Shown here piece by piece: positions 40,001 through 47,833 of a DNA stretch of 48,121 bases (positions are counted from its first letter, which is position 1; each line of letters opens with the position of its first letter). The translations under genes were made by a program, and so were the position numbers. Origin of the DNA: Deltaproteobacteria bacterium RIFCSPHIGHO2_02_FULL_44_16. Its GTDB lineage: Bacteria > UBA10199 > 2-02-FULL-44-16. Location: positions 1-48,121 of the forward strand of contig MGRM01000026.1 of the NCBI GenBank assembly GCA_001798185.1. The letters are read 5' to 3'. The notes under the pieces were generated by a model that was given only the letters and a program-made list of their open reading frames with translations, did not search any database and was not told the DNA's origin.

Positions 40001-40386
40001 TTGGTAAAAGGGTTCTCTTTCATGAAATTTGAAAAAATGGAATCCACTATTTTTTGTGATAAAATTTCTTCTCCTCGATCATGCACAAATTTTATAAGAA
40101 TCTCCCCCGGAACATAGGCATTGTCCACAGCAGGGATACTACGGTAACTGTTGCTCTCCTTAGCTTGTTCTATGTTTGTAGATCTGCCAGGAAAATTGTT
40201 GTTAGTTTTATTGCTCGCGTTGGAACTGCCTCTTGCAGTCGGAACATCTGGTTGAAAAGATTTTCCGGTGAGTTGCGACGTCAATTTTTCTGTAACTGTT
40301 TGAAAGGCTGAATTCCCACTTTGCGCTTCGTCGCAGAAAGTGAAGAAAAAGATGAGAATGACTAACAGTAAACTCAGGTAACTCAT
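37060..40386 (-). CDS. S8 subtilase with C-terminal FG-GAP propeller
   Basis: The 1108-aa protein has a signal peptide (about 24 residues). A propeptide-like region to about residue 220 contains YVPGEILIKFV. The S8 peptidase domain has catalytic Asp254 (VVDSGID), His299 (GHGTHIAG) and Ser462 (GTSMATPHVTG). A beta-rich linker follows. About seven FG-GAP repeats (DLNRDGFDEILVGAP, DLNGDGLDEILISEP, DVDGDGRDDLLVS, DLNHDGYNDFLVG, DINGDGFNDIIIS) form a likely seven-bladed, Ca-binding propeller, as in integrin alpha chains. It should act outside the cell as an active serine protease. Its ATG overlaps the stop of the toxin gene (ATGA) and uses the AAAGGAGG site inside that gene. Confidence 0.92.
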   Translation of the reverse strand: MSYLSLLLVILIFFFTFCDEAQSGNSAFQTVTEKLTSQLTGKSFQPDVPTARGSSNASNKTNNNFPGRSTNIEQAKESNSYRSIPAVDNAYVPGEILIKFVHDRGEEILSQKIVDSIFSNFMKENPFTKVEKVFDSFGATREEMVQHFEEMRRSYNLRASRAYTQEIPNLHRYFKITLRDKDISLSNLISQLKLSKNIEAVSTNHYLYLSQTTVVPDDPLYRSGNLWGLRKIDVENAWQISQGNWHTLTIAVVDSGIDYTHPDIRAHMWQNPNPSMPGLVGYDFFNDDNDPFDDNKLGHGTHIAGTIAAHTNNKIGIAGVLWHARLMAIKVCGEEMECPLDTIVNGIAGAVNRGADILNLSLVGEQPSQMMRDALLYANSLGTIVVTAAGNTGRIELSQFEPAHFKMGITVGASTSEDQITYFSNIGMGLDVVAPGTSILSLKASNRHLGFRHDYIESDGTSMATPHVTGVVGLLLAADPTLTVENVRQKIRMNADDILSVGWDKGSGWGRLNAYRALTSQSRCEARIEVPFFGSLNFISSPTEIRGTASGQRFAYYTLESSVDGESWQLLTRNNTAVRQQALYSLSSTLQQRLFIRLRVYDNALTNQKPCGEDMTVFFHNNITPASSIVGENNTAFGTSIAIIQDLNRDGFDEILVGAPRGIDKDLRTKGFIDLPPRDRIPTHDKGKVYLIPGNRASYGLNTNITQIQHASWVAEDVDTYFGWKVLPVKDLNGDGLDEILISEPGYSAPNEPVVGKVYLVFGRDLSSLPINEVLRRPLTGGPRRFVSWIGEQEYGLLGFDIAVGDFDADHIEDIALSAIGWRDSSTASSKRGKVYIFYGKNSSTWSRNINISRADVHIQGVAGATLFGSDLSSGKDVDGDGRDDLLVSCGGYNQCVRLILGKNIPHTGIITPGNTSFLGGHRIALVNDVNRDQMDDILIGGAPSLQDVWAFSPSLQFFFGSATPANDYSRSTIYNPLLLTTPMFGAWFSSIGDLNHDGYNDFLVGASPTNHRYDFQRYNQTFIILGASELSGKWSKFESPLYADLKLVPPEGDQSYAYGASASRNEGDINGDGFNDIIISDPYYYTGASADNNTGKIYIYHFLFSAD

Positions 40387-40670
40387 AAACCTCCTTTTAT
40401 CAAAAATCGATAAACTTCTTTACGGTGGGCTATAAGGAGGATCATAATTTTTCGTTCATTTCTCTTCACATAATAAACAAGGCGATAATCACCTAAACGA
40501 TAACGATAGAGATCTGTGTACCCCACAAGTCTTTTCGCAGCCACAGCGAAAGGGTCTCGCCGAATATTTTCAAATACCAACGTAAGTCGATCTCGAATCT
40601 CTTTTGGCAACCGCTTCAGATCCTTAAAAAAAGAGGGCTTAAAAAGAAGTTCGTAAGGAAGAGGCGTCAT
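40383..40670 (-). CDS. RelE/ParE-family toxin
   Basis: The 95-aa protein is basic and has the RelE/ParE blocks: FKPSFFKDLKRLPKEIRDRL at the N-terminus, then a central YRYRLGDYRLVYYV and C-terminal HRKEVYRFL. RelE toxins cleave mRNA in the ribosomal A-site, and the ParE relatives poison gyrase; the target here cannot be separated by sequence. The start overlaps the antitoxin stop by 4 bp (40667-40670), the standard order. Unusually its stop overlaps the subtilase start, and its C-terminal codons hold a 42-bp direct repeat (40401-40442). Confidence 0.88.
   Translation of the reverse strand: MTPLPYELLFKPSFFKDLKRLPKEIRDRLTLVFENIRRDPFAVAAKRLVGYTDLYRYRLGDYRLVYYVKRNERKIMILLIAHRKEVYRFLIKGGL
40401..40442. 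repeat. 42-bp direct repeat, proximal copy
   Basis: This lies in the 3' end of the intact toxin gene and is identical to 36959-37000. Confidence 0.9.
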
Positions 40671-40903
40671 GTTTTAAGACGTCCAACCGCTTTTTTATAT
40701 TCAGCAAATGAATGCTCACCTGGCTCTGACAATCGTTTTAGCGCCATCTGCACTAAAGCCTCTTCTTCATTGAATTCATCGATTTTTTCTTTGAGAGCAT
40801 CTTCAACAAGACGACTAATGGTAAGTCCACGCTTTTCACAAAGCTTATCGACTCGATTTTTGAGTGATGTGGAAATTTGAGTTGCCAATGCCGTTTTTCC
40901 CAT
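40667..40903 (-). CDS. Ribbon-helix-helix antitoxin
   Basis: The 78-aa protein begins with a ribbon-helix-helix fold: a beta strand (TALATQISTSLKNRV) then two helices (DKLCEKRGLTISRLVEDALKE). An acidic C-terminus (DEFNEEEAL) would mask the toxin. It should repress its own operon and neutralise the RelE-like protein. It heads the TA-subtilase transcription unit and is divergent from the AI-2E gene. Size and layout are typical. Confidence 0.85.
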   Translation of the reverse strand: MGKTALATQISTSLKNRVDKLCEKRGLTISRLVEDALKEKIDEFNEEEALVQMALKRLSEPGEHSFAEYKKAVGRLKT

Positions 40904-40928
40904 AAATACCTCATTTCTAGTAATTTCA

Positions 40929-40962
40929 AGTAAATACTATTATTTTTAAGGCAAAAGATCAA
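40929..40962 (-). promoter_or_regulatory. Putative TA promoter with operator-like palindrome
   Basis: On the minus strand TTGATC (complement of 40957-40962) and TAGTAT (complement of 40934-40939) are 17 bp apart, about 30 bp from the antitoxin ATG. The -10 box overlaps AGTA-AA-TACT (40929-40938), a short inverted repeat that could be an autoregulatory operator. This is prediction only. Confidence 0.4.
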
Positions 40963-41009
40963 CGAAGAAATATATTGTGACATTTTAAAAAATTCCGTAT
41001 GAAGGAGGG

Positions 41010-42068
41010 ATGTCAACGTCCAAAATGCAGACCGCATTTCTCGTGTTTTTTGCCGCTCTCACTCTTCTTTTTCTGGCTCTTTTATGGCCCTTTGCAAAAC
41101 CGGCTTTTTTGGCATTAACGCTCACCATCGTTTTTGCTCCTTTATACCGTTTTATTCTCCACAAATGTCGATTGCATCGGTATCTGGCGTCGGTTCTGAC
41201 CACTCTCATCATTGCCGCCTGCGTTCTCATTCCATTGATTGTCCTGGGAACTGTTCTTGTGACGCATGTGGGAAGTTTTCTTCAAAACATCTCATATCAA
41301 CTCGCGCAGGGTTCTTTTTCTGATGTTTTTCAACCGATCCTTCAAACCCTTTCTCAATGGATCGAACGTTTAACCGGCACAGCCCCATTTCGGGTCGATT
41401 TAGAACAGGAAATCTTCAAGGTCCTTCAAGGTTTGGGAAAAAGTATTTACAATTTTTCGCCTCGTGTTTTGCTGACAACCTTTTCAATCATCTTTAATTT
41501 TTTTCTGATACTGCTCTTTCTGGTCGTCTTCTTCGCAGAAGGCGTTCAACTTCATAAATGGCTGATGGAAGCATCCCCTCTCTCTTCTCTCCATCTTGAA
41601 AAAATGCTGACGGAGATGCGTCTCACGATTACCACCTCGCTTACTGCTTCTCTTCTCATTGCCGTGGTTCAAGGTTCTCTTTTGGGATTAGGGTTTTGGA
41701 TTGTCGGATTTAATCATCCTTATAGTTGGTGGCCTATCGCCATTATTCTTTCGGTCATCCCCATCATCGGAGCTGTCTCGTGCTATATCACCGCTTCGTT
41801 GATTCTTTTAGCAACCGGTCAAACCGAGTGGTCCATTGCTTTTTTTGTGTATGGCGTCGCGATTGTCTCAAGTGTCGATAACATCATTCGTCCCTTTCTC
41901 GTTCGAGGAACGACCCGTATTCATCCTGTCTTACTCTTTGTCACGTTGATTGGGGCCGCGAAACTTTTTGGACCGATAGGAATTATCGTAGGACCTGTCT
42001 TACTCTCTATTTTTCTTGCTGCTGTTCGTATTTACCGACTCGAATTTGCAGCCGAACGATCTTATTGA
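41010..42068 (+). CDS. AI-2E family transporter (second copy)
   Basis: The 352-aa polytopic protein shares the family plan with the gene at 4229 and ends with SSVDNIIRPFLVRG, IHPVLLFVTLIGAAKLFGPIGIIVGP. It is clearly diverged from the first copy, so the pair is an old duplication or separate acquisition. The AAGGAGGG site is unusually close to the listed ATG (1 nt), and the next Met (residue 6) is 16 nt away, so the start is uncertain. It is transcribed away from the toxin-antitoxin genes. Substrate unknown. Confidence 0.87.
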   Translation: MSTSKMQTAFLVFFAALTLLFLALLWPFAKPAFLALTLTIVFAPLYRFILHKCRLHRYLASVLTTLIIAACVLIPLIVLGTVLVTHVGSFLQNISYQLAQGSFSDVFQPILQTLSQWIERLTGTAPFRVDLEQEIFKVLQGLGKSIYNFSPRVLLTTFSIIFNFFLILLFLVVFFAEGVQLHKWLMEASPLSSLHLEKMLTEMRLTITTSLTASLLIAVVQGSLLGLGFWIVGFNHPYSWWPIAIILSVIPIIGAVSCYITASLILLATGQTEWSIAFFVYGVAIVSSVDNIIRPFLVRGTTRIHPVLLFVTLIGAAKLFGPIGIIVGPVLLSIFLAAVRIYRLEFAAERSY

Positions 42069-42091
42069 TTTACCGTTTTTTACTCCGCACT

Positions 42092-43231
42092 TTATCTTTT
42101 TGCAGATGTTGTAGTACGAACAGTCGCACGTAATCGCACTTGCTCTTCGAGATGATGAAAAACATTATGAAAAGATGCATTCGCTGGAAGGGTTCGAATC
42201 CATTGACCCTCCGGTGTATCAAGCAATTGTTGGTATAAAAGAATATCATCTTCTGTCCATGCTTTTGCAGCATCTCTTCTTCTTGTCTCTTCAATCTGAA
42301 AATCGGAAAGCACCCCATTCGATTCATTAAAATGCGCATAAAATTGATCGTGCGCCTTTTGTTCTGCAGGATCAGAGATTAAGTCAGAAAAAAATCCTTT
42401 TAAAAGTGCTTCGTTTGGTATTGCTAAGAATAATACTTTAATCTCTTTCAGTTTTTCCGCTCTTTTTTGAGTTCTATTGAACGCGATGAGTTTCCCAAAG
42501 TTGGGCACAACATCATCGAATTTATCCACACTATATTCAACGGTTTCAACGAAGTGCTGTGCATCAGCTTGCGATAAACTTTTTGCGCGATCGCGTTTTT
42601 TGAATTCATGAAGAACACACCTCTGTGCTTCATTGAGCCATGCTGATTCTTTCCCAAAATCTTGAAGATAATTCTTAAACCATGAAGGAAGATGACGCCC
42701 TTGCGTATCAGGATGACACTCAAACACTTTTTTTTCGCAGTGATACCAGGTTTTCACATCAACATGATGAGGCATCGAAAGTCCATTCTGTCGCTTTGGC
42801 CAAAGAGTAGCTGCAATCTCGATTAAATCAGAGTTTGATACTCGCTCCATCTGTTCGGGTAGCAATCGAGACGAGTTAAAATTCGCCAACAAAAAAGGGT
42901 CGATTTTTCTTGTTCTCTGGGAAGAAGAAAATCTGGAAATATATTCGAATGCCAATGCAAAGGCTTCTTTTATTTCCATTATGTTTTCATTTTCGAACGC
43001 AGGCAGATCATGTAAACTCGAAATGGTTCCATCTTCAAAAGAATCACGCTTGCGTAAATGTTCACCAAAATAAGATGGATATACGTCTAAAAGAGCCCCT
43101 AATTCTGGTTCTGTAAAATCTTTATTGCCATCGTGAAGATGGCGAAGATTCTGGTTCTTGTACAATTTTCTTAAGCCATTTTCAGCAACAACATTATGAA
43201 CTCTTTTCCCAGCAATTGTAAAATGAGCCAT
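42092..43231 (-). CDS. Hypothetical protein, 379 aa
   Basis: I do not recognise a family. The protein is soluble-looking and mostly alpha-helical, with no signal peptide or membrane segment. It is rich in Lys, Glu, Phe and His. It has a short repeated-sounding segment with aromatic-basic patches (HFVETVEYSVDKFDDVVPNFGKLIAF) and an Arg/Thr-rich C-terminus. No Shine-Dalgarno sequence is seen before the ATG. It is convergent with the AI-2E gene and lies directly downstream of topA on the same strand. Confidence 0.7.
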   Translation of the reverse strand: MAHFTIAGKRVHNVVAENGLRKLYKNQNLRHLHDGNKDFTEPELGALLDVYPSYFGEHLRKRDSFEDGTISSLHDLPAFENENIMEIKEAFALAFEYISRFSSSQRTRKIDPFLLANFNSSRLLPEQMERVSNSDLIEIAATLWPKRQNGLSMPHHVDVKTWYHCEKKVFECHPDTQGRHLPSWFKNYLQDFGKESAWLNEAQRCVLHEFKKRDRAKSLSQADAQHFVETVEYSVDKFDDVVPNFGKLIAFNRTQKRAEKLKEIKVLFLAIPNEALLKGFFSDLISDPAEQKAHDQFYAHFNESNGVLSDFQIEETRRRDAAKAWTEDDILLYQQLLDTPEGQWIRTLPANASFHNVFHHLEEQVRLRATVRTTTSAKR

Positions 43232-43257
43232 AAAAACATCTCCATTGATAGAATATA

Positions 43258-45540
43258 TTATTCATCAGATTGTTCTGCTTTTGTCTTCTTAAACCCACAT
43301 TCTTTTTGAGGACATGCAAGACTGACACTGGAAGTTTTCTTGGAATACTTTTCAATCAGATGGGGATGACCACATTCCGGACATTTTTCTGCAATCGGTT
43401 TATCCCAAATCGCATACGTGCATTTCGGATATTGATTACAACTATAGAAAATTTTTCCCCGTTTTGAACGACGTTGCACAAGCTCTCCACCATCATTATT
43501 GGGACACGGTACTCCTGTCCCAATGGAACGTGTGGTTTTACATTCCGGATATTTCGAACACGCTAGAAATTCTCCGAAGCGTCCACGCTTAAGCACCATG
43601 GGACTTCCACATTTATCGCAGATCGCATCGGTCTTCTCTTGCTCACGAATTTCAACTTTTCCTTCATCCGTTCGCTTAAACTCCTTCGTCGTTCGACATT
43701 CAGGATAGCCAGAACACGCGAGGAACTGCCCATGTCGACCCCACTTGATGACCATCGGCTTTCCACATTTTTCACACGTATGTTCAGTTGGAATTGATTC
43801 GCGTTTCACGTCTCTCATGTTTGCCTTTGCTGTTTTTAACTTCGTTTCAAACGTTCCATAAAATTGTTTTAAAGTTGTAACCCAATTTCGTTTTCCTTCT
43901 TCAACTTCATCGAGTTCTTCTTCCATTTGCGCTGTAAATCCGACATCAAAAATACGAGGAAAACTCGCGACCAAAAGTTCTGTAATCAGCTTTCCCAGTT
44001 CTGTAGGCGAAAATTTATTTTGATCTTTCAGGACATATTCTTTTTCCTGAATCACACTCATAATGCTGGCATAAGTCGATGGACGTCCAATTCCGAGCTC
44101 TTCCAAAGCCTTTACAAGTGAGGCTTCCGTATAACGAGGAGGCGGCTGTGTGAAATGTTGATTCGGTTCGATCTCCATCAGCTTTAATGTTTCTCCTTCT
44201 TTAAGATCTGGAAGTGAAGTATTCTCCTCTTCATCTTTTTCTTTGCCGTCATCTTCCCCTTCCATATACACTGAAATAAATCCCGGAATACGAAGGACTT
44301 GGCCTGATGCGCGAAGAAGAAAACGTTTTCCAGCTTGAATATCAAACGACGTTTGATCAAAAACAGCAGGAATCATCTGGGACGCCACAAATCGTTTCCA
44401 AATGAGATCATAGAGACGAAGCATATCTTTTTCTAAAAAGGCTTCGACCTGTTCTGGGGTATATTTCATCGATGTCGGACGAACAGCTTCGTGCGCATCT
44501 TGCGCCCCCTTTTTGCTCTTATAAACATTCGGCTCTTCCGGAAGAGAATCTTTTCCATAACGCTCCACAATAAAATCGCGAACGTCGGCAAGTGCAGAAT
44601 CCGCAACTCGTATGGAGTCAGTACGCATATAGGTAATCAGACCGACAAGACCTTCATCGCCGAGTTCAACACCTTCATAGAGACGTTGTGCGAGCATCAT
44701 CGTCTTTTTTGCTGAAAAGCCGAGTTTGCGCGCCGCTTCTTGCTGAAGTTTACTCGTAATAAACGGAGGTGTCGGATGACGTTTGCGTTCTTTTTTGGTA
44801 ATTGTTTGTAGGAGAAATGTTTCGCGTTTTAAGGACTCAACAATTTTGGTGGAGTCTTCAGCAGTAGAAAGATCGATCTCTTTCCCATCGATTTTAAAAA
44901 GTTTCGCTTCAAATGCAGGTTCTTTGCTTCCCAAAAATTTTGCAATGATGGACCAGTATTCTTTTGAAACAAAAGCTGCGATCTCAGCTTCACGTTCACA
45001 CACAATGCGCACCGCCACTGATTGAACGCGGCCAGCTGAAAGACCACGTCGTACTTTATCCCACAAAATCGGACTGATCTGATAACCGACAAGACGATCG
45101 AGAATACGACGCGCTTGTTGCGCTTCAAAGAGATGTTGATTTAAATCACCAGGGCTTTTGATCGCATCTTTAATCGCGTGGGAGGTAATTTCGTTAAAAC
45201 GAGCGCGATAAATTTTGGGGCCTTTTTTCTTCCCCAATTTTTTATGGATCTCTTCCGCAATATGCCAGGCAATGGCTTCGCCTTCTCGATCAGGGTCAGG
45301 AGCAAGATAGACATGCGAAACTTTTTCTGCTGCGTCCGTAATTTCTTTTAAAACCTTATTTTTCCCGCGAATAGGGGTATAGGTCGGCGCAAAGTCATTC
45401 TCGATATCGACACCGAGTTCTTTTTGCGGAAGATCCATAATATGACCAACCGAGGCCAAAACTTTATAGCCTGCACCTAAATATTTCTTAATGGTTTTAG
45501 CCTTTGCCGGCGACTCAACAATGACAAGTGCGTTTGCCAT
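43258..45540 (-). CDS. topA: DNA topoisomerase I
   Basis: The 760-aa type IA enzyme begins with a Toprim domain: Glu9 in VIVESPAKAKTI and the acidic triad PDPDREGEAIAW (Asp82, Asp84). The catalytic tyrosine is Tyr304 in GLITYMRTDSI. DAHEAVRPT follows. The C-terminal region carries four zinc-ribbon-type units (for example CEKCGKPMV, CDKCGSPMV, CPNNDGG, CPECGHPH). It relaxes negative supercoils. It is downstream of dprA on the same strand with an 86-bp gap containing a repeat. Confidence 0.97.
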   Translation of the reverse strand: MANALVIVESPAKAKTIKKYLGAGYKVLASVGHIMDLPQKELGVDIENDFAPTYTPIRGKNKVLKEITDAAEKVSHVYLAPDPDREGEAIAWHIAEEIHKKLGKKKGPKIYRARFNEITSHAIKDAIKSPGDLNQHLFEAQQARRILDRLVGYQISPILWDKVRRGLSAGRVQSVAVRIVCEREAEIAAFVSKEYWSIIAKFLGSKEPAFEAKLFKIDGKEIDLSTAEDSTKIVESLKRETFLLQTITKKERKRHPTPPFITSKLQQEAARKLGFSAKKTMMLAQRLYEGVELGDEGLVGLITYMRTDSIRVADSALADVRDFIVERYGKDSLPEEPNVYKSKKGAQDAHEAVRPTSMKYTPEQVEAFLEKDMLRLYDLIWKRFVASQMIPAVFDQTSFDIQAGKRFLLRASGQVLRIPGFISVYMEGEDDGKEKDEEENTSLPDLKEGETLKLMEIEPNQHFTQPPPRYTEASLVKALEELGIGRPSTYASIMSVIQEKEYVLKDQNKFSPTELGKLITELLVASFPRIFDVGFTAQMEEELDEVEEGKRNWVTTLKQFYGTFETKLKTAKANMRDVKRESIPTEHTCEKCGKPMVIKWGRHGQFLACSGYPECRTTKEFKRTDEGKVEIREQEKTDAICDKCGSPMVLKRGRFGEFLACSKYPECKTTRSIGTGVPCPNNDGGELVQRRSKRGKIFYSCNQYPKCTYAIWDKPIAEKCPECGHPHLIEKYSKKTSSVSLACPQKECGFKKTKAEQSDE

Positions 45541-45569
45541 ACGATTCCTTTCTCATACGAAAGTGCGGT

Positions 45570-45636
45570 GTCATTCTGAACGTTAGCGAAGAATCTCGAG
45601 TGATCACAGGAGATCCTTCGTTTCACTCAGGATGAC
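45570..45636. repeat. Palindromic GTCATTCTGA repeat
   Basis: GTCATTCTGAACGTTAGCGAAG is the left arm and CTTCGTTTCACTCAGGATGAC the right, with imperfect pairing around CGAGTGATCACAGGAG. It is another common dispersed palindrome family. The right end encodes the last codons and stop of dprA (45627-45629). Confidence 0.75.
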
Positions 45637-46712
45637 ACCACCTCAAATCTCTTTCCAGGAAGTTCTCGAATCTTTCCATTCAAAATCATTTCACTTAAAT
45701 ATTCTCCTGCTTGCGATGGAGAAAGTTGATGTTGTGTCACATAATCCTCTAACGAAAAGCTCTTTGCCTTAACAGGGAGCTTTAAAGAATGTCCAGCCTT
45801 TTTCGTTTCACTCGTATGCTGAGGTGTCAGTTGTGTCGTCACATGTTCAAGAATATCGTCAGCAGTTTCTGCAAAAAGAGCTCCCTCTTTGAGGAGTCGA
45901 TTATTTCCTGACGTGAAAACATTTCGTGGAGTTCCGGGAAGAGCAAAGACAAGTCTCCCTTGATCGAGTGCATATTGTGCCGTAATCAAACTTCCACTTT
46001 TTGCAGCGGCCTCTACAATAATCGTTGCCACACAAAGACCGCTGATAATTCGATTGCGCTGTGGAAAATGATGCGCTTTTGCGCTCGTGCTCCGAGGAAA
46101 TTCGGTGAGCAGAAGTCCCGCCGCAGCAATTTCATGTGCCAGCGTTGAGTGTTCGACAGGATAAGGTCGATCAATTCCTGTCCCCCAGACTGCAATTGTT
46201 TTTCCTTTTGCAGAAAGCGCGCCTCGATGAACCACAGCATCGATACCGTAGGCCATACCACTCACAATCACAAAACCGAGAGATGCAAGATCCACAGCAA
46301 GTTCGTACGCAACGCGTAAACCATGAGCTGATGCTTTTCGCGAACCGACAAGAGCAATGGCCGGTTGCTGAAGCAATGAGAGTTCGCCTTGAGCAAAAAG
46401 CAAAAGAGGAGGATCGAAAATTTCTTTCACGAGTGAGGGATACAGATCGTTCTCTTGCGTGAGAACATGTACTCCTTGTTGGGCATACCACTTCTCTTCT
46501 TCTTCGCATTGCTCCCACTTCTGAAAAGTTGAAAATTCTTTCCAGAGTTGTTCTTTTTCTCCAAAGAGTGGGCGCATAATCTCATGCGAAGTCTCAAAGC
46601 AAACATGAGCAGAACCGAAGTATCGTATGAGATCGGCTGCAAATTTTGGTGTCGTTCCAAAGAGATGTTGAAATGCCAGACGCGCAAGACGTTCGCGCTT
46701 GGAGAGATGCAT
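45627..46712 (-). CDS. dprA: DNA processing protein DprA
   Basis: The protein is 361 aa from ATG 46712, which has an AAAGGAG site; an extension to 46739 has none. The Rossmann-like DprA core is visible as ALVGSRKASAHG, VIVSGMAYGIDAVVH, AVWGTGIDRPYP and FPQRNRIISGL. A C-terminal winged-helix-like region (SLEDYVTQHQLSPSQAGEYL) follows. DprA loads RecA on incoming ssDNA in natural transformation; in non-competent species its role is less clear. The last codons and stop are supplied by a dispersed repeat. Its place before topA is the usual order. Confidence 0.95.
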   Translation of the reverse strand: MHLSKRERLARLAFQHLFGTTPKFAADLIRYFGSAHVCFETSHEIMRPLFGEKEQLWKEFSTFQKWEQCEEEEKWYAQQGVHVLTQENDLYPSLVKEIFDPPLLLFAQGELSLLQQPAIALVGSRKASAHGLRVAYELAVDLASLGFVIVSGMAYGIDAVVHRGALSAKGKTIAVWGTGIDRPYPVEHSTLAHEIAAAGLLLTEFPRSTSAKAHHFPQRNRIISGLCVATIIVEAAAKSGSLITAQYALDQGRLVFALPGTPRNVFTSGNNRLLKEGALFAETADDILEHVTTQLTPQHTSETKKAGHSLKLPVKAKSFSLEDYVTQHQLSPSQAGEYLSEMILNGKIRELPGKRFEVVSS

Positions 46713-46744
46713 ACAAAACTCCTTTTTCTGGCGCAGCATGAAGG

Positions 46745-47035
46745 TTAAGGTTGAGTTGAATCTTTATCGACTCGCTCTTTTAATTCCTTTCCAACTTTAA
46801 AGAAAGGGAGTCGTTTCGGTTTGACTTCAATCGACGCTCCTGTTCGAGGATTTCTCCCCTTATAGGAGGCATAATTTTTTACCATGAAACTCCCGAGGCC
46901 ACGTATTTCGATACGCCCACCTTTGACAAGGGTATCGGTCATAAAGTCAAAAATGAGGTTCACCACATCCTCAGCCTGCTTCTTGGGAAGCTTTGCTTTT
47001 TCTGAAATCTTTTCGATGAGTTCTGATTTATTCAT
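46745..47035 (-). CDS. HU/IHF-family DNA-binding protein
   Basis: The 96-aa protein is a single HU/IHF fold with MNKSELIEKISEKA, IEIRGLGSFMV and the arm NPRTGASIEVKPKRLPFFKVG containing the conserved Pro for DNA intercalation. Either HU or an IHF-beta-like subunit is possible. It bends DNA and compacts the nucleoid. The ATG has a GGAGGTGATG ribosome binding site and a near-perfect sigma70 promoter upstream. It is just upstream of dprA. Confidence 0.93.
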   Translation of the reverse strand: MNKSELIEKISEKAKLPKKQAEDVVNLIFDFMTDTLVKGGRIEIRGLGSFMVKNYASYKGRNPRTGASIEVKPKRLPFFKVGKELKERVDKDSTQP

Positions 47036-47069
47036 ACATCACCTCCGTAATTATCTGATATTGTTCGCA

Positions 47070-47099
47070 ATTTTAGCACCTTCGGGAAGAACCTGTCAA
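47070..47099 (-). promoter_or_regulatory. Promoter of the HU/IHF gene
   Basis: On the minus strand TTGACA (complement of 47094-47099) and TAAAAT (complement of 47070-47075) are 18 bp apart, about 35 bp from the ATG. Both boxes are close to the sigma70 consensus. Confidence 0.65.
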
Positions 47100-47188
47100 T
47101 TTTGTTCTTTTTGCTTTTAAAATCAATCTGTTAGAGAAATGGGCTCAAAAAGGGAGGAAAAAGACCTAAGTAATTAAAAATAAAGGGA

Positions 47189-47824
47189 TTATCGTTGATC
47201 TTTATAAATTGCCATAAGAACGCGATCATTCTTTTCAGGGTAGGACCATGCCCGATTAAAATCCTTTTTACTGGCACGATGGTAAGGCTTTCCAGGAAGA
47301 CCTGGATCGTGAAGGATCACCTCCTCCTCAGTCACGTCACAGATCACTATATAATGTCCCGTGTATCCTTGATGACCGTATAAACTTGCAGGGTTAATAT
47401 GGCAAATCACGACGAAGCCATCCTTTAAAAGATGTTCAATATCACTGAGGGAAGGAGCCCGGACTTCGAGGGGAGCAATGTCAGCAAACGCTTTTGCATA
47501 TTTGATTTCAGCTTTCACATCACTTTTTTCAATCTGCGCTCTCCCCACTTCTTCGCCGAGTCTGCGAAGAAGATAGGCTTCGCCTTCGTTTGCAAATGCA
47601 TGATAATCAAATTTTCCAATGAGCTTCAGTGTGTACCCTTGTTTCAGTAACCAAAGAAATCCTGCCGTTGGCCAGGTCCACTTTCCCGGTTGTTGATCCG
47701 TGATCTTATCGAGCTCCGCATAGGAATATTCACGTGAAGGTTCAAACACCGCAAGCGCCATTTTTAATGCCGCTTGCCAGCAATGAATACCATCTTCGGT
47801 GTTTGGGTAGAAAGGGATGTTCAT
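47189..47824 (-). CDS. C39-like cysteine peptidase domain protein
   Basis: The protein is 211 aa from ATG 47824; a TTG two codons earlier also reads as a start. It has the papain-like C39 plan: catalytic Cys15 in DGIHCWQAALKMAL, His157 in TGHYIVICDV and Asp173 in LHDPG. There is no transporter domain or signal peptide, so it could be a cytosolic peptidase-like protein rather than a bacteriocin-leader protease. No clear ribosome binding site is seen. It lies alone near the right edge. Confidence 0.75.
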   Translation of the reverse strand: MNIPFYPNTEDGIHCWQAALKMALAVFEPSREYSYAELDKITDQQPGKWTWPTAGFLWLLKQGYTLKLIGKFDYHAFANEGEAYLLRRLGEEVGRAQIEKSDVKAEIKYAKAFADIAPLEVRAPSLSDIEHLLKDGFVVICHINPASLYGHQGYTGHYIVICDVTEEEVILHDPGLPGKPYHRASKKDFNRAWSYPEKNDRVLMAIYKDQR

Positions 47825-47833
47825 TTTCAATTT

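Noticed and set aside
37060-40386. Subtilase as a lipoprotein
   Set aside because: The FFFTFC sequence lacks small residues at -1 and -3, so it is not a proper lipobox; an ordinary signal peptide is more likely.
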